Part shown: in pieces, positions 9,560 to 17,984 of the stretch
Numbering within the stretch: position 1 is the first letter of the stretch
Layout of the letters: each line of letters opens with the position of its first letter
NCBI RefSeq assembly: GCF_016587375.1
Contig: NZ_BNJG01000001.1
Location: 3,726,001-3,790,000 of the forward strand
DNA: 64,000 bases
Direction of reading: 5' to 3'
Origin: Ktedonobacter robiniae
Lineage (GTDB): Bacteria; Chloroflexota; Ktedonobacteria; Ktedonobacterales; Ktedonobacteraceae
Translations under genes and position numbers: made by a program
Notes under the pieces: generated by a model
Told to the model about the DNA's origin: nothing
Databases searched by the model: none
What the model saw: only the letters and a program-made list of their open reading frames with translations

Positions 9560-10135
9560 TCAGGATATGACCAGGAAGTCGCGTATCGTGTTTAAGATGT
9601 GCTTGTAGTCTATGGCGGCGAAGTCGCTTGTATCAAGCTCGTAGAGTGTGCCGTCGAGTTGCAGCGGTTCCAGGCGACCATTGCTAAGCCGGGTGCGCCA
9701 CTCGTCATAGGCCAGGTGATCCTGATGCCCTGGATGTCGCTCTCCAGATTCAGATCGCAGTTGGAAGCGCTCAAAGAGTATCTGTCCATCAGCGTAGCAG
9801 AGGAGTTGGAAGATGCGTAGAGGAAAGTTGTGTTGGCGTGTGTGAAATTCCTCTGTGGCAAAGGCCGGGTCAAAGTTGGCTTCGATAATACAGGGCTGTC
9901 CCGCGCGTAATTGGGCTGTGAGGAAGTAGTAGAGCAAGGCGAAGGTGGTTGGTGCCAGGCGACGACTGGCCTCGCGATCCGACCAGCCAAGAGACTCAAA
10001 AAGCTGCTCTTTGATACCATCTTTATTGATAAAGGGAAGCCTCAGATCAGCGGCCAGGCGCAGACCAAGCGTTGTCTTGCCTGTACAAGGATGGCCGGTA
10101 ATAAGAATAAGCGGCGTGGTTTTGTCCGTGGACAT
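9560..10135 (-). CDS. P-loop AAA/zeta-toxin-like kinase
   Basis: 191-residue P-loop protein of the AAA_33/zeta-like small kinase group. Walker A is GHPCTGKTT near residue 14, followed by LRLPFINKDGIKEQLFE, typical of kinases that recognise a small phosphate acceptor. PCIIEANF is a likely Walker B strand near residue 85. The substrate cannot be told from sequence. The start at 10135 is chosen because its ATG overlaps the stop of the upstream membrane protease gene as TGATG. The open frame extends to 10414, but that part overlaps the upstream gene and looks unnatural. Convergent with mutL, 6 bp apart. No antitoxin-like partner is visible. Confidence 0.75.
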   Translation of the reverse strand: MSTDKTTPLILITGHPCTGKTTLGLRLAADLRLPFINKDGIKEQLFESLGWSDREASRRLAPTTFALLYYFLTAQLRAGQPCIIEANFDPAFATEEFHTRQHNFPLRIFQLLCYADGQILFERFQLRSESGERHPGHQDHLAYDEWRTRLSNGRLEPLQLDGTLYELDTSDFAAIDYKHILNTIRDFLVIS

Positions 10136-10958
10136 CAGTGGCGTACCCCTCTCGCGGTCAGTTCGGCGATGATCAGAAAGAGCAGGTCGAGCACGACCAG
10201 GACAACCAGGGCGAAATCGATGCGCGAGGCCATAAATGTGCTCAGAGAGAGCACGCGCGCCAGATGATTGGTGTACCAGAGCAGGCCGAGAGCCAGCAAG
10301 AGACAGGTACAGAGGCCGACCATAAACCAGCGCGCTCCCGTCCAGTCCTGGCGGCTGGGCCAGAGCTCGGAGGTGACTGTCAGGATCAGGTAGGGCGCGA
10401 AGATGAGCGTCCACCAGGGCCAGTCGGGGCGGAGCAACTGCCAGTTCTGGTGCGCGTCGAGGGGAATGTCCCAGAGATTATAGCCGGTCGCGATCCAATA
10501 GAGGAAAGCGAACATGGCGGTGCCCCCAAAGAGCGGCGCAATGCCGCTGAGTCCATCCCCCACGTAGCTGATAAGCTTTCCCTGGGACGAACGTATTGTA
10601 CCTCGCCCAGTTGCAGCGATTGGCGTCCCCCGCTCCGCACGACGCGTCCATATCGGTCGCGTGCCGTAGTCGGTTGTACACGGAAGAGCGTGATACTGGT
10701 GATGCGAAAGCCGAAGGGTGTGAAGAGCAGGACGACTGCCGCGTGACTGAGTTCATGCAGCATTACACCAGGGGCATTGATCCAGAACCAGATGAGCCGG
10801 CCACGCTCGCCTAGCAGCCAGTATCCGATCTCGTCTACCCGCCGGCGCAAGGCCTTGCGCGTGGCACGTAGAAGTAGGAAAAGCACCAGGACACCGCACA
10901 GGGTGAGCCAGGGCTGATAGGGTGCGATTTGTTCTATAATTTGCGTCTGGGTATCCAT
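10135..10958 (-). pseudogene. M50-like membrane metalloprotease, frameshifted
   Basis: Two adjoining frames together encode one membrane protein of about 274 residues related to M50/site-2-type proteases. The first frame (from 10958, with AGGAG before the ATG) gives a membrane segment and MLHELSHAAVVLL, an HExxH zinc motif. After LGEVQYVRP it loses sense. The other frame continues GKLISYVGDGLSGIAPLFGG and holds further membrane segments plus TSELWPSRQDW, a candidate third-ligand region. One missing C in the CCC run near 10584-10586 would join them as RPQGKLIS. This is either a real frameshift or an assembly error. The stop overlaps the following kinase start. Confidence 0.7.
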
Positions 10959-11077
10959 GCGCTCTCCTGGTTGCTATGCTAAACAACGACCTCATCGATG
11001 CGGCTGTGGTTTAGACTGGATCAGTCTGCTATGTATTGTAGATGCTGAACCTGTATAGCGTCAACAAATATGTTCGA

Positions 11078-12502
11078 CTACACCCTCTCTTCCTGTTCCT
11101 GGGGTATGACCACGTGTTCCAGTGGTGTGACCACGGGTACTGCCTGTTGGCGATCCGTGAGCTTATATTTGCGCTCAAAGTAGATACACCAGAGGCCAAA
11201 GGCCAGGTGAAAGCCGGCCAGCAGGTAGAGGACCCGGTCAATGCCAAACAGGTCGGAGGCGGCCCCTAGGAAGAGTAGGACCGGGATAGAGCAGGCGCTA
11301 TAGAGCACGATTTGCAGCGAGAGCACACGTCCCTTGAGCTTATCAGGTGTCAGTTCCTGAATGGCGGTCTGCGAGGGAATATTGATAAAGTCCAGCGCGA
11401 TGCCAGCCGCGAACATCAAGACGGCGACCATGAGCATCAACCAGGGATTGCCACGCCAGCTTTGCGGCGCAAGCAGGCGCACAACCAGGGTGAGCAGGGG
11501 AATGATCGCTGTGGCAAGTGTCAGGCCCAGGGCGCCGAAGTGGATGGTGCGATATTGTCCCAGGCGTTTGACCAGTTGCGGCATCAGCAGCGAACCGGCG
11601 ATCAGGCCGATACCGGCAGGCGCAAAGACAATCGGCATCGTATTGGCTGGAAGGCTCAGCAGATCTTTCACCATTGGGGTCGCGATTTCACTGATGACAA
11701 AGATAATCACACCCGCAAAGGAGAGCTGTACGACCGCCAGGAAGAGTGGCTTATTGGTGCGCACAAAGTTCCATCCCTGAGCCATTTCTTGCCAGATATG
11801 CCCCATCGCCCCAATGGTTTGCGCGGTCAGGTCGTCATCCTTGGGTGCTTGTATATGAGGGGCAAAGCTCTTGTTTGGAATGAGGAGAATAAGTCCGGAG
11901 CAGACGAGATAGAGCAGCGCCGTCGCCGCGTAGATCTGCACAAAAGGGTCGAGCGTCAGGCCAAAGAGATGAAAGGTTGGCAGGAATAGCAATGCGAGCG
12001 GTGTGAGGACCACAAAGCCCAGGGCCTGCGAAATCATGATCGTAATATTGAAGAGGGAGAGCGCGGGCATCAGCTCCTCGTTATTGACGAGCATCGGAAT
12101 GGTGGCAGATTCAGCGGGCGCGAAGAACTGGCAAATAGTAGAAACAATAAATGAGAGCGCGTAAACGGGTAGCAGGGCATTGTGATTAAAGAGTAGCGAG
12201 AGCACGAAAATAAGACTGACGATGCCGCGTAAACAGTTGCTGCTCCAGAGCACCTTGCGCTTCGACATCCGATCAACAAGAACCCCGGCGGGCGCGCCAA
12301 AGAGCACCGCAGGCAGGCTGAAGCTGATAATGGCCAGCCCCAACTGTGTCGTCGATTGGGTGATTGCTTCAATGAGGAGCATGATGGCACAGTTGGAGGC
12401 ATTAAAAATTGTTTGTGAGATGAGTTGGGCCAGCCAGAGGCGCAAAAAATCTGGCTTGCGGAGAAGGGTGAGAAAGCCTCCTCCAGGTTTGGCTACTGCC
12501 AT
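11078..12502 (-). CDS. MFS transporter (drug/macrolide efflux type)
   Basis: 474-residue inner-membrane protein with about 12 hydrophobic segments, typical of the major facilitator superfamily. GVLVDRMSKRKVLW near residue 75 matches the loop 2-3 signature (GxxxDRxxRRxxl). TPDKLKGRVLSLQ near residue 385 is similar to efflux-type MFS_3 proteins such as macrolide exporters. It probably exports small molecules by proton exchange, and the substrate is unknown. The start is supported by AAGGAG 9 nt upstream. It follows DUF951 on the minus strand after about 100 bp. Confidence 0.85.
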   Translation of the reverse strand: MAVAKPGGGFLTLLRKPDFLRLWLAQLISQTIFNASNCAIMLLIEAITQSTTQLGLAIISFSLPAVLFGAPAGVLVDRMSKRKVLWSSNCLRGIVSLIFVLSLLFNHNALLPVYALSFIVSTICQFFAPAESATIPMLVNNEELMPALSLFNITIMISQALGFVVLTPLALLFLPTFHLFGLTLDPFVQIYAATALLYLVCSGLILLIPNKSFAPHIQAPKDDDLTAQTIGAMGHIWQEMAQGWNFVRTNKPLFLAVVQLSFAGVIIFVISEIATPMVKDLLSLPANTMPIVFAPAGIGLIAGSLLMPQLVKRLGQYRTIHFGALGLTLATAIIPLLTLVVRLLAPQSWRGNPWLMLMVAVLMFAAGIALDFINIPSQTAIQELTPDKLKGRVLSLQIVLYSACSIPVLLFLGAASDLFGIDRVLYLLAGFHLAFGLWCIYFERKYKLTDRQQAVPVVTPLEHVVIPQEQEERV

Positions 12503-12550
12503 TCAGATGTTCTCCTTTATGAGCATATGCTCGTGGGCGTCGAGGGAAAA

Positions 12551-12582
12551 CTCACCCGGATCTGTGAAGAGGTGCGGGTGAG
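12551..12582 (-). terminator. Possible terminator after the DUF951 gene
   Basis: Eight-base arms CTCACCCG (12551-12558) and CGGGTGAG (12575-12582) with a 16-nt loop lie between the DUF951 stop and the MFS start. There is no strong U-run, so support is modest. Confidence 0.35.
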
Positions 12583-12605
12583 GATGTTAGAGGGCGATCG
12601 CAGAT

Positions 12606-12833
12606 TTAGAGCTCATATGGATCAAAGTCGTCTTCTGGCTTGGGAAGGCGGGGTAAACGTTGTTTCATGCGACGCTCAACCTCGGAGCGTGGAAGGAGAA
12701 TGTGGCGACCGCAGGTCTCGCAGCGCAAGCCGATGTCCGCCCCCAAGCGATAGACCTCCCAGTCAAAACCACCGCAGGGATGCTTCTTACGCAGGCGCAG
12801 GCGATCGCCGATCTCAAACTGTACTGGCTCCAT
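12606..12833 (-). CDS. DUF951 domain-containing protein
   Basis: 75-residue protein matching DUF951, a small family often found in Firmicutes and Chloroflexota. The sequence shows GDRLRLRKKHPCGG, WEVYRLGADIGLRCETCGR and HILLPRSEVERRMK, with one Cys and then a CxxC pair that could bind a metal. The function is unknown. A purine-rich GAGG lies about 11 nt before the ATG. It sits 24 bp after nadD in the same direction, so the two are probably co-transcribed. Confidence 0.85.
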   Translation of the reverse strand: MEPVQFEIGDRLRLRKKHPCGGFDWEVYRLGADIGLRCETCGRHILLPRSEVERRMKQRLPRLPKPEDDFDPYEL

Positions 12834-12857
12834 AATATGTATGTCCTCTACTCTCTA

Positions 12858-13547
12858 TTACTGGTAGAGATGATGTTCGTGAATATATTCTGTCACAGCA
12901 TCAGGCATTTGATAACGTATGGGACGTCCCTGGGCGACACGCTGGCGTAGATCAGTTGAAGAGATCTCCAGCATGGGAGCCTGCACAAGACGCAGACGTT
13001 GTGTGATACCAGGCAAACGCTCCTCTAGCTTTGTATTATACTCTGTGTTGTCCAGGTTATCCTGATCGAAGGGGTTCCCAAGCGCCCCAGACGCTGAATA
13101 GCCGGGGCGGCCCACCGCCACGAGTGCGGTCAGTTGTGCAAGGATGCCCTCGGGATCATGCCATTTGTGTAGATCAAGCAGGCTATCCCAGCCAATAATA
13201 AAATAGAGGCAGGCCCGGGAACCGAGCTCCTCGCGCAGTCGTTTCAGGGTATCAGTGGTGTAAGATGGGCCAGACCAATCCACCTCGATGCGCGAGCAGG
13301 CAAAAAAAGGATTCGAGGCAATGGCGCGCTCGACCATGGCGAGGCGATGTTGGGATGGAGTGAGGTGATGCGTACGTTTATGTGGGGGCTGCCCGGTCGG
13401 AATAAAAAGAATATATGAGAGATTCAGCGCGACGCGAACCTCCTCTGCAACCGCCAGGTGGGCATTATGAATAGGATCAAAGGTGCCTCCCATAATGCCA
13501 ATATGCTCAACCAACTGCGCTTGCTGTGATCTCTGCTGCTCTTCCAA
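12858..13547 (-). CDS. nadD: Nicotinate-nucleotide adenylyltransferase
   Basis: NadD joins ATP and nicotinate mononucleotide to give deamido-NAD, a cytoplasmic step of NAD synthesis. The sequence shows GIMGGTFDPIHNAHL, the nucleotidyltransferase GxFxPxH motif, and SSTDLRQRVAQGRPIRYQMP, matching the ISSTxxR motif near the C-terminus. I chose the TTG at 13547 (229 residues), which follows GAGGAGGAAGAG. The frame is open to an ATG at 13649, but those codons are read from a palindromic repeat. In many genomes nadD is followed by yqeK or rsfS; neither is present here. The downstream gene is DUF951. Confidence 0.9.
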   Translation of the reverse strand: MEEQQRSQQAQLVEHIGIMGGTFDPIHNAHLAVAEEVRVALNLSYILFIPTGQPPHKRTHHLTPSQHRLAMVERAIASNPFFACSRIEVDWSGPSYTTDTLKRLREELGSRACLYFIIGWDSLLDLHKWHDPEGILAQLTALVAVGRPGYSASGALGNPFDQDNLDNTEYNTKLEERLPGITQRLRLVQAPMLEISSTDLRQRVAQGRPIRYQMPDAVTEYIHEHHLYQ

Positions 13548-13583
13548 CGGTATCTCTTCCTCCTCGGGGGTGTACGTAATTGC

Positions 13584-13669
13584 TCGCGCCTGCGGCGCTC
13601 GCGGGATAGGTGATGTGATTGTATGCTGGCAGCCTCTGGCTGCCAGCATACAATCACATCACCTATCCC
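13584..13669 (-). repeat. Two-part hairpin repeat, copy 2
   Basis: A perfect 32-bp inverted repeat (13603-13634 and 13638-13669, loop TCT) lies next to the 17-nt box on the minus strand (13584-13600, read as TCGCGCCTGCGGCGCTC on plus). It fills the gap between mscS and nadD and probably also ends mscS transcription. The stem tip GGCAGCC-TCT-GGCTGCC resembles the one at 48598-48614. Confidence 0.85.
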
Positions 13670-13690
13670 AAAAAGCTTTATGTTTGCTTG

Positions 13691-14788
13691 CTATATATTG
13701 CCAGCTAGTTCGGTTACCGTCAACTCAGCATCCGGCAGTGCGTGATAGAGCGCAAACATCACATCGGTAATCGTATCTGTCTGCTCAACGCTGATCCAGA
13801 AACGTAGGGTCAGCGTGACTTTTTGCGCGGCAAAGCTCGTAAAGTGCACGCCTGGTTCGGGCTTGGGAATCACAGCCGGAATTTCTTTAAGCTCACGGAG
13901 AATGATGGCGGCAGTCTCTTCCTTCACAAACTTGTCTTGCGGCAAGGCAATCGTGATGGCGGCGCGACGCTCACCATAGTATGAGCTATTGACGACCACG
14001 TTATTGAAGAGATAGGCATTGGGGATCATGATCTCCTCACCGGAGAGCTGGCGAACCTTCGTCGCGCGCAACTGGATATCCTCGACTCGCCCAGTGTAGT
14101 TGACGCCAACGCTATTGGTCGTGATGATATTGCCAATGTAGAAGGGGCGCTCAACCAGGAGGTAGAAGCCGGAGAAGAGGTTTTTGACGATGTCCTGAAT
14201 TGAGACCGTGATCGCAACCGTCAGGGCACCCAGAATCGTCAAGGGAGCCGTGATGGGGATATTCCAGATTGAGAGCAGGACAAAGAGCACGATAATTAGC
14301 GTGACAAGGTAGAAGATACGCCCGATAAGCGTGCGAATGTTGATATCGATGCGGTTCTCGCCCAGCGAGCGAACAATTAGGTCACGAACGGTACGCGCCG
14401 CGCCCAGGCCCAGGGCAATGACCAGGATTGTCCAGAAGAAGGTCCAGAAGAGATGCCAGAGTGTGTTAGGGAGATTGCCTGAGTCAATTTTGAGGGTGGT
14501 ACCAATGCCATCTATCCAATCCTTAAAGTGATTGAATCCCCAATCGTAGATAATAGGCGCAATCAGCAGAACAATAATCACGGGTGGAAGAATGATGAGT
14601 ATCCCAAGCGTCTCGATAATCCAGGTGTCGAGCACCGTTTTCTTCAAGCGCGCCCTGAGCCTACGGCGGAACTGCAAGCCTAGAAAGATCGCTATCAATG
14701 TAGCGGCAACGAGGATAATGATGCGAAATACCGGCTGTATCATGCTCTTTAACCAGATATAATTAATAAGCTCCTGTGCCAAAATCAT
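13691..14788 (-). CDS. Mechanosensitive ion channel, MscS family
   Basis: 365-residue membrane protein with four predicted helices followed by an MscS beta domain and C-terminal alpha/beta domain. MscS channels open under membrane tension to release solutes during osmotic downshift. Visible features include the pore-lining region ILGALTVAITVSIQDIVKNLFSGFYLLVERPFYIGN (split here: ALTVAITVSIQDIVKNLFSG and FYLLVERPFYIGN), then GRVEDIQLRATKVRQLSGEEIMIPNA. The pore helix has few of the usual Gly/Ala pairs. The start has no clear SD; Met16 is an alternative. It lies upstream of nadD, separated by a hairpin repeat. Confidence 0.88.
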   Translation of the reverse strand: MILAQELINYIWLKSMIQPVFRIIILVAATLIAIFLGLQFRRRLRARLKKTVLDTWIIETLGILIILPPVIIVLLIAPIIYDWGFNHFKDWIDGIGTTLKIDSGNLPNTLWHLFWTFFWTILVIALGLGAARTVRDLIVRSLGENRIDINIRTLIGRIFYLVTLIIVLFVLLSIWNIPITAPLTILGALTVAITVSIQDIVKNLFSGFYLLVERPFYIGNIITTNSVGVNYTGRVEDIQLRATKVRQLSGEEIMIPNAYLFNNVVVNSSYYGERRAAITIALPQDKFVKEETAAIILRELKEIPAVIPKPEPGVHFTSFAAQKVTLTLRFWISVEQTDTITDVMFALYHALPDAELTVTELAGNI

Positions 14789-14948
14789 CCGAACTACGAG
14801 AACCCTTCTAGTGCGCTAACCAGATGGAGACGCCAGATAACACACATCCTGTATTTTGCCTTGATTGGTAGGCGCAAGTTTATATTTACGCGCCTCGCAT
14901 GGCAAAATCTCAGGATGATGAAATGTCTGTGATTTTTGTGTGACTTGT

Positions 14949-15929
14949 TTATTCTGTGCGCATTATACCATATCGATGCTGAGAGAAGACCGCGAGGAGC
15001 TGGTGAGGGGTGAGAAGAGTACCATTCGGCTGAAGGCTACAACTTGTTGCAAGCTGCCCGATGATGTGTTGTGGTGTCTGTCCCGCTGCGCGCAGGGGAG
15101 CCAGGCCCGTGCTGCCATCGCGCTTGGAGAGGCGTTTGCCTGTGGCATCTAGAATCAAGGGAACATGGGCAAAGGTGGGAATGGGGAAGCCAAGGAGCTG
15201 AAAGAGTAGAATCTGACGCGCAGTCGAGGAGAGCAGGTCAGCGCCACGCACGACCTGGTTGATCTGCATCAGGGCGTCATCGACAACTACGGCGAACTGG
15301 TAGGCGAAGATACTATCCGAGCGGCGGATAATAAAGTCGCCAACTGCCTGCTGGACATGTTGCGTCATTGGCCCCATCACAAGATCGGTGAAGGCGACCT
15401 CGCTCTCATCCGGCACGCGCAGACGAAGCGAGGGGCGGCGCATTCGCTCACGCTGGCTACGTTCGCGTGTCGTCAGATAGCGACAGGTGCCGGGATAGCG
15501 TGGTCCATCCTCGGCTCCCTGCTGAGGCGCGCTCGCCGCGTGCACGATCTCGGCCCGGCTACAATAGCAGGGATAGACCAGGTCTGCATTCTGGAGGCGT
15601 TTCAGATAGATCTCGTAGATCTCCAGGCGCTCGCTCTGCGTGTATGGTGCATAGGGGCCGCCCACGCCAGGACCCTCATCCCAATCCAGCCCGAGCCAGC
15701 GGAGATCGTTCAGCATACTTTGTGTGGCGCTCGCGCGCACACGGGGCTGATCGAGATCCTCGACGCGTAGCACAAATTGTCCCTGTTCGCGGCGAGCGAA
15801 GAGCCAGGCTAGCAGGGCGGTGCGCAGATTGCCCAGGTGCAGGTCCCCCGTTGGGCTGGGGGCGTATCGCCCCCGTACCACAATTTCTTCTGTCTGCCTT
15901 GCCGTTGCTGCTGAAGATGACTTAAGCAT
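14949..15929 (-). CDS. gluQ: Glutamyl-Q tRNA(Asp) synthetase
   Basis: 326-residue GluQRS, a truncated glutamyl-tRNA synthetase-like enzyme that attaches glutamate to queuosine at position 34 of tRNA-Asp. It has the catalytic Rossmann part only. Visible motifs are GRYAPSPTGDLHLGNLRTAL (HIGH-type LHLG), a zinc site CYCSR...Y-x3-C (YPGTCRY) and KRLSKRDGS (the KMSKS counterpart). No anticodon-binding domain follows. The ATG at 15929 lies 5 bp after the Maf stop; the frame is open to 16040 but would overlap Maf. No queuosine genes are visible nearby. Part of a tight minus-strand series with Maf and the rRNA methyltransferase. Confidence 0.85.
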   Translation of the reverse strand: MLKSSSAATARQTEEIVVRGRYAPSPTGDLHLGNLRTALLAWLFARREQGQFVLRVEDLDQPRVRASATQSMLNDLRWLGLDWDEGPGVGGPYAPYTQSERLEIYEIYLKRLQNADLVYPCYCSRAEIVHAASAPQQGAEDGPRYPGTCRYLTTRERSQRERMRRPSLRLRVPDESEVAFTDLVMGPMTQHVQQAVGDFIIRRSDSIFAYQFAVVVDDALMQINQVVRGADLLSSTARQILLFQLLGFPIPTFAHVPLILDATGKRLSKRDGSTGLAPLRAAGQTPQHIIGQLATSCSLQPNGTLLTPHQLLAVFSQHRYGIMRTE

Positions 15930-15933
15930 GTAA

Positions 15934-16620
15934 TTAGACGTGGGTGGCCTCGTTCTTAAGCAAGCGCGTGGACCAGGGGCAGCAGGGGCAGGCTGGATCT
16001 GCGACATGTGGTGCCAGCGGCTGAACATCAAAGCGCGCAAGTAGCTCAGTTAGCGTGCCGAGTGGCAGGCCAACGACGTTCAAATAGCAGCCATCAATAC
16101 GCTCGGTCGGTTGAAAATCGGGATTCTGGATACCGTAGGCGCCGGCTTTATCCATAGGATCACCGCTGGCAATATAGGCGTCGATCTCGGCATCGCTATA
16201 GGGACGCATGAGCACGGGTGTAGCCTGGCTAGCGCCAAACATCGTGATTTGACCATCCTTGAGCGCGCACACGATAACGCCTGTGACCACGCGGTGCCAG
16301 CGTCCACGCAGGGAGCGCAGGAGTTGGCGCGCGTGCTCTGCATCGCGTGGCTTGCCCAGGATCTGATCATCCAGGAGGACGGTAGTATCCGCCGCCACCA
16401 CGAGCGCGCCTTGAGACTCGGGCATAGTAAGGGCGCCCAGGGTTTTATGCGCGGCGGTCCACTGCGCCAGGCCGTCCGCAGGCCCGCGATAGAGTGCCTG
16501 GACTGCCTCTTCATCGGTTGGTGACACGCCAATGGTGTAGGGCAGGCCAAGGGAGGTAATAATCTGCCTGCGCCTGGGAGAGGCGGAGGCGAGCAGCAAA
16601 TGCGTATGATGATTTAGCAT
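15934..16620 (-). CDS. maf: Maf family nucleotide pyrophosphatase
   Basis: 228-residue Maf protein. The family hydrolyses non-canonical or modified NTPs, some members acting on dTTP/UTP or on 7-methyl-GTP. LLLASASPRRRQIITSLGLPY is at the N-terminus (LLASASPRRRQIITSLG), followed by TDEEAV, VVAADTTVLLDDQILGKP, and SDAEIDAYIASGDPMDKAGAYGIQ, the standard family motifs. A Cys/Pro-rich tail of about 25 residues (ADPACPCCPWSTR) is unusual. Lies between an rRNA methyltransferase and GluQRS in the same direction. Confidence 0.9.
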   Translation of the reverse strand: MLNHHTHLLLASASPRRRQIITSLGLPYTIGVSPTDEEAVQALYRGPADGLAQWTAAHKTLGALTMPESQGALVVAADTTVLLDDQILGKPRDAEHARQLLRSLRGRWHRVVTGVIVCALKDGQITMFGASQATPVLMRPYSDAEIDAYIASGDPMDKAGAYGIQNPDFQPTERIDGCYLNVVGLPLGTLTELLARFDVQPLAPHVADPACPCCPWSTRLLKNEATHV

Positions 16621-16655
16621 AGAGTCAATTACCTGGTGAGAAGCTTTGTACGTAA

Positions 16656-17984
16656 CTATATATTTTCATGCTTATTGCGTTCCAGGACGGCTACACATTC
16701 AATATGCGCGGTCTGTGGAAACATATCGAGCGGCTGCACGGAGACCAGTTGGTAGGTCTCGTCACCATGACAGAGGACATCCAGATCGCGTGCCAGGGTC
16801 GATGGTTCGCAGGAGACATACACCACGCGTTCAACGGGATAGCGCAGCAGCGTCTCCAGAACGACGGGCTGGCAGCCTGCGCGTGGCGGATCGATGACAA
16901 AGCCATCTACCTGGGCGCTTAGCCCGGGTAGCACGTCCTCAACCTTCCCTTTGAGAATCTCAATGTTATTGATATCGCGTGCGTTCCAATGGGCATCGCG
17001 GATGGCACTGGGCGACTCCTCAATGGCAATAATGCGACCAAAGTGGTGTGCCATCAGCAGGGCAAAGGTGCCAACGCCGCAGTATGCGTCGACGATGGTC
17101 AACTGTGCAGGATCCTTCTCGGCGGGTCGATGCGCGAGGAGTCCATCAAGCACCATGCGAACCATCTTTTCAGCTTGTGGCGTGTTGGTCTGGAAGAACG
17201 AGCTAGGGCGGATACGGAAGGTCTTGCCACCCAGCTTCTCCTCCATGGTCTCGTCACAAATGGTCAGTCCGGCTTCTTGCAGTTGTTGCTGCACCTCTTC
17301 GGGTTGTTGAGGCTGTAGGAGCATCTGTCCCGTGCCGACACCATAGCGCACAATGACCTGTGGACGCGGATTCTCAAACTGGCTCAGCACAGTAAGCGCG
17401 CGGTTGATGCGTTCATGCGCGATGGGGCAGGAGACAAGCGGCAGAACCCGGCGCGTATCGCGTGCGGTCAGCCCTGGTTGCCCCTCACGATTGATGGAGA
17501 AGCGCATTTGATTGCGATAGTTCCAGGGGATTTCGCAAGCCACGGCCTCCAGCAGTGGAGGCTGTTCAAAGTGGCCAATCTCACGTAGCAGTTCTTCCAC
17601 CATTTCACGTTTCCAGGTGAGCTGGCGTTCATATTGCAAATGCTGCAACTGGCAGCCTCCACAAGTGCCAAAGACAGGGCAGGGAGCAACCACGCGCTCT
17701 GGCGAAGATTCATGAATCTCGGTGATCCAGACGCGAGGTGGGCGCGGCTTCCAGCGGCGGCTCCGACGCCCGGGGCGTGGTTTGGGAGGATCCTCGACCG
17801 CGATAGTGACGCGTTCGCCTGGCAATCCCGCGGGTACGAGGAGGTGGAGGAGCTTTGGCTCCTCCGCCTCCTTCTCGATCGTCACTTCAGCCGTGGCGTG
17901 TCCCTGGCGTGTCAGGGGTCCAAGCGTTACTGTATGATAATGAATCATACGTTCTTGCAACTGTTCGTTGAAATCTGTCATCAT
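16656..17984 (-). CDS. RlmD/TrmA-family RNA m5U methyltransferase
   Basis: 442-residue SAM-dependent RNA uridine-5 methyltransferase of the RlmC/RlmD type, probably acting on 23S rRNA. A TRAM domain is at the N-terminus (about 18-95). The iron-sulfur cluster site is CPVFGTCGGCQLQHLQY (near 103-119, with a further Cys, SCPIAHERIN, near 185). The catalytic domain shows VDAYCGVGTFALLMA, DPPRAGC (catalytic segment) and VYVSCEPSTLARDL near the C-terminus. The basic linker RPGRRSRRWKPRP near residue 72 is unusual. Its ATG overlaps the stop of the upstream TPR gene. Confidence 0.9.
   Translation of the reverse strand: MMTDFNEQLQERMIHYHTVTLGPLTRQGHATAEVTIEKEAEEPKLLHLLVPAGLPGERVTIAVEDPPKPRPGRRSRRWKPRPPRVWITEIHESSPERVVAPCPVFGTCGGCQLQHLQYERQLTWKREMVEELLREIGHFEQPPLLEAVACEIPWNYRNQMRFSINREGQPGLTARDTRRVLPLVSCPIAHERINRALTVLSQFENPRPQVIVRYGVGTGQMLLQPQQPEEVQQQLQEAGLTICDETMEEKLGGKTFRIRPSSFFQTNTPQAEKMVRMVLDGLLAHRPAEKDPAQLTIVDAYCGVGTFALLMAHHFGRIIAIEESPSAIRDAHWNARDINNIEILKGKVEDVLPGLSAQVDGFVIDPPRAGCQPVVLETLLRYPVERVVYVSCEPSTLARDLDVLCHGDETYQLVSVQPLDMFPQTAHIECVAVLERNKHENI

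Noticed and set aside
11312..11989. 225-codon plus-strand ORF
   Set aside because: Antisense to the MFS transporter; its composition is the mirror of membrane codons and it has no domain.
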